A DNA stretch of 64,000 bases from Deefgea piscis (lineage in GTDB: Bacteria; Pseudomonadota; Gammaproteobacteria; Burkholderiales; Chitinibacteraceae), in assembly GCF_013284055.1 (NCBI RefSeq), contig NZ_CP054143.1, forward strand, positions 2,046,001 through 2,110,000. Reading direction: 5' to 3'. The notes beneath the pieces were generated by a model. It was not told the DNA's origin, ran no database searches, and saw only the letters and a program-made list of their open reading frames with translations. The position numbers were made by a program, and so were the translations under genes. Positions 57,244-64,000 of the stretch are shown here, piece after piece (positions within the stretch are counted from its first letter, which is position 1; each line of letters opens with the position of its first letter).

Positions 57244-58068
57244 TTAAATCCAAAACTCACCTTGGCCGATCGGGCTCACTTTGCCGCTGACTTTAATTGA
57301 GGTCTCTACATCGAGTCGCAAGCGCGCAATACGCTTGATACCGTGGCCTTGTTCCATGATAAGACTAAATGGGGTTGGTTTATGTTTTGCGATGAGATAG
57401 CCACCTAAGTTGGCGCAGGCTGAGCCGGTGCCAAAATCTTCAGCAGATACGCCATTTTGATTCCAAAAATAACGCGCGATGACTGTTTCCCCTGCGTAAG
57501 CCCAGACCAATGCACCCGCACGCCCTTCTAAATTGATGGCCACTTGCATGAACTGCTCCGAAATAGGCTGGCAAGCGGCGACGCTGTCAGCACTATCTAA
57601 TTGAATAATTAACTGCTCTGTGCCGCAATTAACAAATAGTGGTTGTTCCACAATATGACTGCTGCAGATACCAAGGGCGCTCGCGAGTGCAGTGAATTCG
57701 GGGCCATCGCGATAGCTGGGTGAATTGGCGGTGAGTGTGACTTGATGACCATCGACTTGCACAGGGATTAATCCAGCTTTCATTTGCAGTGTGAGTTGTG
57801 AACGGCCTTGAGCAATCACAAAGGCGGTGCCAAGCGTTGGGTGGCCTGCAAATGGCATTTCATAGCTGGGGGTGAAAATACGTACGGCCGCATCTGCTTG
57901 ATCACTCGGCGTGACAAAAGTGATTTCAGAAAGATTCATCTGCTGGCCTAGCGCGGCCATTTCTGTGGCTGTTATCGCGCTAGCATCGGGAAAAACCGCG
58001 AGCGGGTTGCCGGAAAACAAGTGTTCGGTCGTAAAAACATTGACGAGCTGATATTGTATTTTTCTCAT
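57244..58068 (-). CDS. PhzF-family isomerase/epimerase
   Basis: The 274-residue protein has both halves of the PhzF/DapF-like fold. Motifs seen: VFTTEHLFSGNPLAVF (11-26), the catalytic Glu in LSEITFV (E48), MPFAGHPTLGTAFVIA, and GTGSACANLGGYL in the second half. PhzF itself isomerises an intermediate of phenazine synthesis, but most family members lie outside phenazine operons and have unknown substrates. No phenazine genes are here. A 49-bp palindromic repeat ends only 11 bases before this gene's start codon in its leader (58080-58128). Confidence 0.9.
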   Translation of the reverse strand: MRKIQYQLVNVFTTEHLFSGNPLAVFPDASAITATEMAALGQQMNLSEITFVTPSDQADAAVRIFTPSYEMPFAGHPTLGTAFVIAQGRSQLTLQMKAGLIPVQVDGHQVTLTANSPSYRDGPEFTALASALGICSSHIVEQPLFVNCGTEQLIIQLDSADSVAACQPISEQFMQVAINLEGRAGALVWAYAGETVIARYFWNQNGVSAEDFGTGSACANLGGYLIAKHKPTPFSLIMEQGHGIKRIARLRLDVETSIKVSGKVSPIGQGEFWI

Positions 58069-58079
58069 TATTGTCTCTT

Positions 58080-58128
58080 AGGTATATGCATATAGGTTAT
58101 TAAATGAATGGCTTATATGGTTATACCT
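58080..58128. repeat. 49-bp palindromic repeat, copy 5, in the phzF-like leader
   Basis: Ends are AGGTATA and TATACCT, 49 bp apart. About 17 of the outer 22 positions on each side are complementary, making this the most complete palindrome of the five. It lies directly before the phzF-like start codon and so would be in its mRNA leader or promoter. Confidence 0.75.
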
Positions 58129-58280
58129 ATCAAATTTCAGATTATTTAAGATTGATCAATAAGTGTGATTAGTCCACTTTTGTTCTGGAATCTTCACGCA
58201 GCGCATAAATCATCCACTGAATGCAGCACTCCGCTTGTATAATATTGGGTTTCGCCTCTTTGCAGTTTCAAAATTACTCC

Positions 58281-59624
58281 ATGATTCGTAAATTTATCGG
58301 CAAGGTGCTACGGCGCCCAGGACGGCGTGTAGTGCACGCCAAGCATTATGGTATTCGCCGTGATCAACTGCACTCTGGTGCGTTGAAAGTCTGTGATCGT
58401 CTGCAAGCGGCGGGTTACGAGGCGTATATCGTGGGCGGAGCAGTGCGTGATTTATTGCTTGGTAAGTCACCCAAAGATTTTGACGTTGCGACTAGCGCTA
58501 CGCCGGAGCAGGTGCGGCATATCTTTAATCGTTCGCGCATTATTGGCCGCCGTTTCCGAATTGTGCATGTGCCATTTTATGATCGCGGCGGTGAAGAGAT
58601 TATTGAAGTGACCACCTTCCGTGGTAGCGCAGAGTCCCCCACCGATGCCAGTGGACGAATTATTCGTGACAATGTCTATGGCACGATTGCTGAAGATGCT
58701 GATCGTCGTGACTTTACGGTTAATGCCTTGTATTACGATCCAAATACCGAAGAAATTATCGATTTTCACCACGGTATCGAAGATTTAGAAAAGCAGCAGT
58801 TGGTGATGATTGGTGATCCGGTTAAACGCTACCACGAAGATCCAGTCCGGATGCTGCGTGCCGCGCGGTTATCGGCCAAATTAGGTTTGGCGATTGCGCC
58901 AGATACTCGCAAGCCAATTCGTGATCATGCCGCTTTACTGGAAAATATCCCGTCAGCGCGATTGTTCGATGAAATGATGAAGTTATTACTGTCGGGCAAG
59001 GCGTGGGATTGTATGCAAGCGTTGCGGGCGCATGGTTTACATCAGCCTTTGTTTCCATTATTGGATAAGCTGCTTTCTCAGCCAGAAACCGCCAAGTTTT
59101 TACAAAAAGCACTTGAAAACACCGATCAGCGCTTAGCTGATGATAAGCCGGTTTCGGCTGGATTTTTGTTTGCCGCTTTACTTTGGCACGAAGTCGAAGC
59201 GCTGTGGCAAAAGCGTCTTGCTGCCGGTGAAAGCAAAATCAGCGCCTTGATCGACGCGATGAATGATGTTGAAAGTAAAGTCAGCAAACGTTTGGCAGTG
59301 CCCAATCGCTACAGTGCCGCAATGAAAGAAATTTGGTTATTGCAGCCGCGATTTGAGCAACGTGTTGGTCTGCGTCCGTTCCGACTTTTAGAGCAAGCGC
59401 GATTTCGGGCGGCGTATGATTTCTTGTTATTGCGTGCCGATTGCGGTTTAGTGGAAAAATCATTGGCCGATTGGTGGACGCAATTTCAAGTGAGTGACGA
59501 AACCGAACGAACGGCGATGATTGACTTGGCGGCCAAAAATGGCCAATCGGGTGATGCTCCCGCCAAACGTCGTAAACGTAGTCGTCAGCGTAAACCTGCG
59601 GCTCTAAAGCAGTCTGGAAACTAA
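58281..59624 (+). CDS. pcnB: Poly(A) polymerase I
   Basis: PcnB adds 3' poly(A) tails to RNA, promoting decay. The 447-residue protein has the class II nucleotidyltransferase site GGAVRDLLLG...KDFDVATSA (52-73) with the catalytic Asp pair D66/D68 and RRFRIVHV after it. A second conserved block (DRRDFTVNALYYDP) and a strongly basic tail (KRRKRSRQRKP) follow, which set poly(A) polymerase apart from CCA-adding enzymes. The ATG at 58281 gives the usual N-terminus; no strong ribosome site is visible. The folK start is four bases after its stop, so they are one operon. Confidence 0.95.
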   Translation: MIRKFIGKVLRRPGRRVVHAKHYGIRRDQLHSGALKVCDRLQAAGYEAYIVGGAVRDLLLGKSPKDFDVATSATPEQVRHIFNRSRIIGRRFRIVHVPFYDRGGEEIIEVTTFRGSAESPTDASGRIIRDNVYGTIAEDADRRDFTVNALYYDPNTEEIIDFHHGIEDLEKQQLVMIGDPVKRYHEDPVRMLRAARLSAKLGLAIAPDTRKPIRDHAALLENIPSARLFDEMMKLLLSGKAWDCMQALRAHGLHQPLFPLLDKLLSQPETAKFLQKALENTDQRLADDKPVSAGFLFAALLWHEVEALWQKRLAAGESKISALIDAMNDVESKVSKRLAVPNRYSAAMKEIWLLQPRFEQRVGLRPFRLLEQARFRAAYDFLLLRADCGLVEKSLADWWTQFQVSDETERTAMIDLAAKNGQSGDAPAKRRKRSRQRKPAALKQSGN

Positions 59625-59628
59625 AGCG

Positions 59629-60126
59629 ATGAAAATTTTTGTCGCTTTAGGCGCCAATTTGGGTGATCCAATCGCCCAACTCAATACAGCATTGGCCAGC
59701 TTAGCTGCTTGGCCAAAAATGACGCTGGTGCGCAGCTCTTCTTTTTATCGTAGCGCTGCAGTGGGTTATACCCAACAACCGGATTTTGTGAATGCGGTCT
59801 GCGAAATCAACACCGAGTTGACGGCCCTCGAAGTTTTGGCGGCGTTACTCTCGATTGAGACCCAAAATGGTCGTGCTCGTGAATTTAAAAACTCACCCCG
59901 CACCTTGGATTTGGATTTGATTTTGTATGGTCAAGCGCAATATGACTTGGCAGACTTGCAAGTTCCTCATCCACGGATGCACCAGCGGGCTTTTGTTTTG
60001 CAGCCCTTGCTGGAAATTGCGCCTGAAATTGAAATTCCACAACTCGGTCCAGCGAAGCACTTTCTTGCTGGCGTGGCCGAGCAAGTGTTGACGCGCATTC
60101 CTCAGAAAGCCACGCTTGCGGCTTAA
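59629..60126 (+). CDS. folK: 2-amino-4-hydroxy-6-hydroxymethyldihydropteridine pyrophosphokinase
   Basis: FolK transfers pyrophosphate from ATP to the pterin in folate synthesis. The 165-residue protein has the family's landmarks: FVALGANLGDP (4-14), SSFYRSAAVGYTQQPDFVNAV, and the active-site GRAREFKNSPRTLDLDLILYG (about 82-102), then PHPRMHQRAFVLQPLLEIAP. It is coupled to pcnB (four-base gap) and lies 130 bases before panB; pcnB-folK-panB-panC is a known proteobacterial order. Confidence 0.97.
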   Translation: MKIFVALGANLGDPIAQLNTALASLAAWPKMTLVRSSSFYRSAAVGYTQQPDFVNAVCEINTELTALEVLAALLSIETQNGRAREFKNSPRTLDLDLILYGQAQYDLADLQVPHPRMHQRAFVLQPLLEIAPEIEIPQLGPAKHFLAGVAEQVLTRIPQKATLAA

Positions 60127-60256
60127 ATGTATCGATTTTCTGATCTATCTCCATTAGGATTGGTGCACTTTGCGGGGACGGCCCAATTTGCCGTCATCGC
60201 AGCGCCAACAGCAGCACCAAAAGTGCTGATCTTTTAAACTGCATGGATATCGAACC

Positions 60257-61048
60257 ATGAAGACGACTCTGACTACATTACAAAAAATGAAACAAGATGG
60301 CCAAAAAATAGCCATGTTGACTTGCTATGACGCTAGCTTTGCGACGCTATTGGATGCCGCAGGCGTGGATATTTTTTTGGTTGGTGATTCGCTTGGCAAT
60401 GTGATCCAAGGGCACCGCTCAACCTTGCCGGTGACAATGGATGATATGCATTACCACACACAGGCAGTGGCGCGTGGCACGCAATCGGGTCTAGTTTTGG
60501 CTGATCTCCCCTTTGGTAGTTATCAAATTTCACACGCCCAAGCCTATGAAAACGCCGCACGGTTGATGGCTGCTGGTGCTGAAATGGTCAAAATTGAAGG
60601 CGGTGCAGTCATGGTCGATACCGTTCAATTTTTGGTGCAACGCGGTATTCCAGTCTGCGCACACATCGGCTTACAGCCGCAATCGGTGCATGTGTATGGC
60701 GGATATAAAGTACAAGGCAAAACGGAATTAGAAGCTGAAGTTCTGGTCCGCGATGCATTGGCATTACAAGCCGCTGGCGCCAGTATGGTGTTGATGGAAA
60801 TGGTGCCAGCGTCAGTTGCCAAAACCATTACCGAATCGCTGTCTGTCCCTACGATTGGTATTGGTGCGGGTGTTGATGTCGACGGCCAAGTGCTGGTGCT
60901 GTATGACATGCTCGGCGTTTATCCCGGCAAGAAAGCGCGTTTCGTGAAAAACTTTATGAGTGGCAGCCATAGTATTCAAGGCGCGGTTGAGGCGTATGTG
61001 AAAGCGGTGAAGGGTTTAACTTTCCCAGCCGAGGAGCATTCGTTTTAA
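60257..61048 (+). CDS. panB: 3-methyl-2-oxobutanoate hydroxymethyltransferase
   Basis: PanB adds a hydroxymethyl group from methylene-tetrahydrofolate to ketoisovalerate, the first committed step to pantothenate and coenzyme A. The 263-residue protein shows [33 protein letters not shown] with Mg2+ ligands, VKIEGGA and [22 protein letters not shown]. Full length. It follows folK, which fits its folate-linked chemistry, and precedes panC. An inverted repeat (GGCCGAATTAAA / TTTTAATCGGCC, 61070-61105) lies in the panB-panC gap without a T-run. Confidence 0.98.
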   Translation: MKTTLTTLQKMKQDGQKIAMLTCYDASFATLLDAAGVDIFLVGDSLGNVIQGHRSTLPVTMDDMHYHTQAVARGTQSGLVLADLPFGSYQISHAQAYENAARLMAAGAEMVKIEGGAVMVDTVQFLVQRGIPVCAHIGLQPQSVHVYGGYKVQGKTELEAEVLVRDALALQAAGASMVLMEMVPASVAKTITESLSVPTIGIGAGVDVDGQVLVLYDMLGVYPGKKARFVKNFMSGSHSIQGAVEAYVKAVKGLTFPAEEHSF

Positions 61049-61219
61049 TTGAAAACTGGATTACGAATAGGACGAAAAAGGCCGAATTAAAGCTTAAGTT
61101 ATGGTTTTAATCGGCCAATTGCGGTGTTTCTCTGCTGTTTTTACTGTCGCGCTCGGGGTTTCGTTGCTTTCGTATTTTAGTTGTTGTTATCTACCTTCAC
61201 ATTTCAGTCATCACACACC

Positions 61220-62062
61220 ATGAAAATTATCCATACGATTGCAGAACTTCGCGCTTGGCGCAAAACCGTGGGCACAGTGGCTTTTGTGCCGACAATGGGC
61301 AGTTTGCATGCGGGGCATATGTCGCTCATCCATGCGGCAAAAGCCGCAGCGGAACATACCGTCGTGAGTATTTTTGTGAATCGCTTGCAGTTTGGTCAAG
61401 GCGAGGACTTTGATCGCTATCCGCGCACGCTAGAAAACGACGCGGCACTGATCGCCGAGCAAGGTGGCGTGGATGTGATTTTTGCGCCGGACGAGAAAGA
61501 ACTGTATCCGAATGTGATTCAGCAATATCAAGTCACACCACCAGCAATTGCTGAAGAACTCTGCGGTGCGTTCCGTCCGGGGCATTTCCGTGGCGTCGCG
61601 ACGGTGGTGACTAAATTATTCAATATTGTTGAAGCCGATATTGCGTGTTTTGGTAAAAAAGATTTCCAGCAATTATTTGTCATTCAGAGCATGGTGAAAG
61701 ATCTGAATATGAATATTCAAATCTTGCCGGTTGATACCGGCCGTGCAGAAGATGGTTTGGCTTTGTCCTCACGCAATGCGTTTTTAACCGCAGATCAGCG
61801 TAATGAGGCGCCGCGTTTATATCATCATTTATCGCGGATGAAAGCGGCAATTGAAGCGGGGGATCGGGATTATTCTAAACTCGCGGTGCAGGCTGTCACT
61901 GATTTGCGCGTGCGCGGTTGGCATGATATTGATTATGTCGATACACGAAATGCTGAAACCTTAAAAGCCGCCTCAAATACTGATCACAAGTTAGTGATAT
62001 TAATTGCCGCTCGGATCGGCAGTACTCGACTTATCGATAACATTGAAGTTAATCTCGACTAA
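61220..62062 (+). CDS. panC: Pantothenate synthetase
   Basis: PanC joins pantoate and beta-alanine using ATP. The 280-residue protein has [14 protein letters not shown], with the HxGH nucleotide motif, [49 protein letters not shown] and LSSRNAFL. The [11 protein letters not shown] wording resembles Neisseria PanC rather than the more common NPLQFGPNEDF. The ATG at 61220 gives the normal N-terminus; a TTG extension from 61181 is rejected. A terminator follows. Confidence 0.97.
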   Translation: MKIIHTIAELRAWRKTVGTVAFVPTMGSLHAGHMSLIHAAKAAAEHTVVSIFVNRLQFGQGEDFDRYPRTLENDAALIAEQGGVDVIFAPDEKELYPNVIQQYQVTPPAIAEELCGAFRPGHFRGVATVVTKLFNIVEADIACFGKKDFQQLFVIQSMVKDLNMNIQILPVDTGRAEDGLALSSRNAFLTADQRNEAPRLYHHLSRMKAAIEAGDRDYSKLAVQAVTDLRVRGWHDIDYVDTRNAETLKAASNTDHKLVILIAARIGSTRLIDNIEVNLD

Positions 62063-62081
62063 ATCGTGAATCACGAAAATT

Positions 62082-62119
62082 AAAAAATCATCGTCACGAT
62101 CACGGCGATGATTTTTTTA
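62082..62119. terminator. Terminator after panC
   Basis: AAATCATCG / CGATGATTT stem with A-run before and T-run after; it also serves the convergent gene. Confidence 0.85.
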
Positions 62120-62164
62120 TGCACAATGAAGCTGGCGATTAAATATAAATAATATCGGCTAAGT

Positions 62165-62938
62165 TCAATTTTTTAGGCTTTCTTCATCTAGTTCAGCGCC
62201 TTTGATTCTTCGCAATAAAGCCCATAATCGGCGCTGCTTTTTCTCGGTCAATAATTCTATTTGTGCTAATAAGTCATATTCGCTGCGTAATTGAATTTGA
62301 TGGCTATTGGCAAATAAATGCGCCGCTTCACTGACATGACCGCGGTGCAAGATCAAACCTTCTGTTGCTCTCTCATGCACCATCACACCAAGAAAATGCC
62401 GGATTTCGACGAGATCAATAATTGCGAGTGTGCTGCAATGAATCACTTTGCTAATGACTTCATTTTTCCAAATTAAAATATCAAGACTATTATTAACCCC
62501 CATGGTAAATAATGAATATTTGATACCTTTAACTTGATAGTAGGCAATGCACAGCTGCTTGAATTGCTGTTCGTTTAAATTGTTAATTAAATCAATTTGC
62601 CAGGTCGGTCGTTCAAGGTATTGACTGATTGCGGAGAGGGTTATTTTTTTAAACTGCGTGGTGCTTTCTTTGATTTGAGTGCGATGCCGAGATGATGGAT
62701 TGGGTTTATTTTCTTTATTGATAAAAATAAATAAAATTATTGAGAAGTAACATAAGCTGACAATAAGAAAGATAGCCAAATGAAGTTGTGGCAATAGAAT
62801 TTTAAAATAAAATGCATCTTCTAGAAATAAGCGAATAAAAACATAGCCGACGATAAATATCGTAGGTATGAATATAAAGAATATTGCAGTATATCGAATT
62901 TGGATTAACTGACGAAAGAAAGCGTTCAGTGTTGACAT
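62165..62938 (-). CDS. Membrane-anchored protein with degenerate Mrr/restriction-endonuclease-like domain
   Basis: The 257-residue protein has two membrane segments (about 17-38 and 52-73), a polar linker and a soluble domain at about 115-235. The domain follows the Mrr-type endonuclease pattern: a helix NEQQFKQLCIAYYQVKGIKY, then LDILIWKN with the acidic residue D153, then a strand VIHCSTLAI where active enzymes have Q-x-K. Here that is H167-C-S169, so the catalytic Lys is missing. The helix and strand VEIRHFLGVMVHERATEGLIL follow. Nuclease activity is therefore doubtful; a DNA-binding or sensing role at the membrane is possible. Fold assignment is inference. Confidence 0.65.
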   Translation of the reverse strand: MSTLNAFFRQLIQIRYTAIFFIFIPTIFIVGYVFIRLFLEDAFYFKILLPQLHLAIFLIVSLCYFSIILFIFINKENKPNPSSRHRTQIKESTTQFKKITLSAISQYLERPTWQIDLINNLNEQQFKQLCIAYYQVKGIKYSLFTMGVNNSLDILIWKNEVISKVIHCSTLAIIDLVEIRHFLGVMVHERATEGLILHRGHVSEAAHLFANSHQIQLRSEYDLLAQIELLTEKKQRRLWALLRRIKGAELDEESLKN

Positions 62939-63036
62939 AGCGAATGGGAATCGTTGGTTTTGGGTATATTACTGCATGTGTTTTTTTCTATCAATGTTTG
63001 ATTGATTTTTGTAAGTTTTTGTTGGCTTTATGTGCA

Positions 63037-63078
63037 GGCTGGTGGCTGGTGGCTGGTGGCTGGTGGCTGGTGGCTGAG
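63037..63078. repeat. Heptanucleotide tandem repeat (GGCTGGT)5 plus partial unit
   Basis: Five perfect GGCTGGT units at 63037-63071, then GGCTGAG. It lies about 100 bases upstream of the minus-strand Mrr-like gene and downstream of the YitT gene. Tract length of this kind varies by slipped-strand mispairing in other bacteria. Confidence 0.85.
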
Positions 63079-63151
63079 GGCGCATGATTCGAATACCTGA
63101 TTGCATTCGACTCATGCGGATTAAGCCATATTTAACGGCCGACTCAATGGC

Positions 63152-63757
63152 TTACATGCCCATATAGCGTCCGGTTTTATGATTGCTGGTAATGACTAAA
63201 TTAAGTGCAAAAGCGCCAATGATTGAAATAATTAGTTGCTGCCAACTTACAATGGCAGCACCCACGGCTAAAATGGCTAAATCAATAATTAATTGAATAT
63301 TCCCAGCACGCCAGCCTTTGGTTTTTTGTAAATAGAGCGCCAATACCGTGACCCCAGCTAAGCTGGCTTTATGCCGAATCAACATTAATATGCCTACGCC
63401 TGCCATGAGGCCGCCCATTAAGCCGGCAAAAATAGGATTCAGATTGCCAAAACTAACCCAGTGCGGCATCCATTCTGTGATTAGGGCTAAGCTCGCTACA
63501 CAAGCAAAAGTCTTGAGGGTGAATTCTTTGCCGAATACTTTGTAAGCAAAAATATAAAACGGTACATTCAGTATAAATAAGATGAGGCCATAGGGTATAT
63601 CGCTCAAATAAAATAAAATAAAGGTAAGCCCAGTAGTACCCCCTGTAATCAGTCCGGCATGCTTAAAAAGCTGGATGGCGAGTGCGACAAAGACAACGCC
63701 GGTGAGCATGCCTTGTAAGTCATCAATTAAGGTGTGTGATAGGTGTTTTTGTGGCAT
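63152..63757 (-). CDS. YitT family membrane protein
   Basis: The 201-residue protein has five to six membrane segments and the YitT/DUF161 pattern: FKHAGLITGGTTGLTFIL near the N-terminus, LILFILNVPFYIFAYKVFGKEF, and GLMGGLMAGVGILMLIRHKASLAG. The function is unknown, with a transport role supposed. It lacks the soluble DUF2179 tail of longer members. The ATG at 63757 fits the family start. Its 5' neighbour lies outside or at the window end. Confidence 0.9.
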   Translation of the reverse strand: MPQKHLSHTLIDDLQGMLTGVVFVALAIQLFKHAGLITGGTTGLTFILFYLSDIPYGLILFILNVPFYIFAYKVFGKEFTLKTFACVASLALITEWMPHWVSFGNLNPIFAGLMGGLMAGVGILMLIRHKASLAGVTVLALYLQKTKGWRAGNIQLIIDLAILAVGAAIVSWQQLIISIIGAFALNLVITSNHKTGRYMGM

Positions 63758-63955
63758 AGCAAGTCAAGAAATAATGGTGGCTTGCAGCATAGCGGCTTTT
63801 TTTGTGATTGGCTGTAATGAAATTACTTTCAGCATTTCATTTTAGGCAATTGAATTACAAATAGGTGTGAACTAGGGTGGTGAGCTGAAAGTATGCGGTT
63901 TTTGCGTTTTCAAAATGAAAAATTATTTATTATTGAAATATGGAATGCTGATTTT

Positions 63956-64000
63956 ATGGAAATCGCTCAAGGTATTTCGATTATGGCTTTACAACTTTCT
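63956..64000 (+). CDS. Possible start of a further gene (cut by window edge)
   Basis: An ATG at 63956 opens a frame (MEIAQGISIMALQLS) to the window end, with a second ATG at 63983 that has AAGG upstream. Fifteen codons are too few to identify a product. It may be chance. Confidence 0.25.
   Translation, partial: MEIAQGISIMALQLS

Noticed and set aside
62962-63010. GGGTAT upstream of the Mrr-like gene as a possible palindrome copy
   Set aside because: The matching ATACCC end is missing at the 49-bp position.
63037-63078. Short tandem repeat considered as a CRISPR remnant
   Set aside because: Seven-base units without spacers are a simple sequence repeat; no cas genes are present.

Overview
The window looks like chromosome of a betaproteobacterium, most likely order Neisseriales (Chitinibacter/Deefgea type). 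This is an inference from protein resemblance (for example a PanC with the Neisseria-like [12 protein letters not shown] stretch), from the accB-accC-prmA-zinc ribbon neighbourhood, and from moderately GC-rich codon use. There is no phage, plasmid backbone, rRNA operon, transposase or CRISPR array. One tRNA gene (Thr, anticodon TGT) is present.

Layout. 1-5.5 kb, minus strand: a zinc-ribbon membrane protein (cut by the window edge), prmA, a LysE-type exporter, accC, accB and aroQ. 5.7-8 kb: queA and tgt (queuosine tRNA modification). 8-10.3 kb: an HD-GYP gene broken by an in-frame TGA, then a bacteriohemerythrin preceded by a perfect FNR-type box. 10.3-16.1 kb: small membrane protein, SDR-like protein, ferredoxin-reductase fusion, tRNA-Thr, DUF5710 protein, chromate transporter and a histone-H1-like protein. 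16.3-22.7 kb, minus strand: a Cus-type copper/silver efflux operon (small His/Cys-rich protein, CusC, CusB, CusA). 23-25.9 kb: oligopeptidase A and gamma carbonic anhydrase. 25.9-28 kb: an AT-rich orphan SEFIR/TIR-like gene followed by a gene-free block of mixed repeats. 28-38.6 kb: secreted and envelope proteins (two paralogous WPWP proteins, a PEP-CTERM protein, an M15 peptidase, a KdgM-type porin, DacA), an SNF transporter and others. 38.6-45.3 kb: an ImpA-type metalloprotease lipoprotein, a divergent AraC-type regulator with a long C-terminal extension, and a chemoreceptor. 45.3-51.1 kb: an AcrAB-OprM-type efflux operon. 51.2-56.6 kb: a glutamine/glutamate acid-resistance cluster (gadB, OprB-like porin, gadC, glsA). 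57-62 kb: phzF-like gene, pcnB, folK, panB, panC. 62-64 kb: a membrane-anchored Mrr-like protein and a YitT protein.

Functional groups. GlsA, GadC, GadB and the porin can form one proton-consuming pathway: glutamine or glutamate uptake, deamidation, decarboxylation to GABA, and GABA export. The Cus operon moves Cu(I)/Ag(I) from the periplasm to the outside; a CusF-like domain is fused to its adaptor.

The least expected signal is in the DNA between genes. (i) Five copies of an exactly 49-bp imperfect palindrome with GGTAT...ATACC ends. (ii) Two 264/265-bp MITE-like elements with about 16-bp terminal inverted repeats and an internal hairpin whose stem changes in a compensatory way between copies. 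(iii) Short derivatives of that element, joined by about 16 bp to the 49-bp palindrome. Three of the five palindromes sit in this composite arrangement. I know of no description of this arrangement, but I could not search for one.
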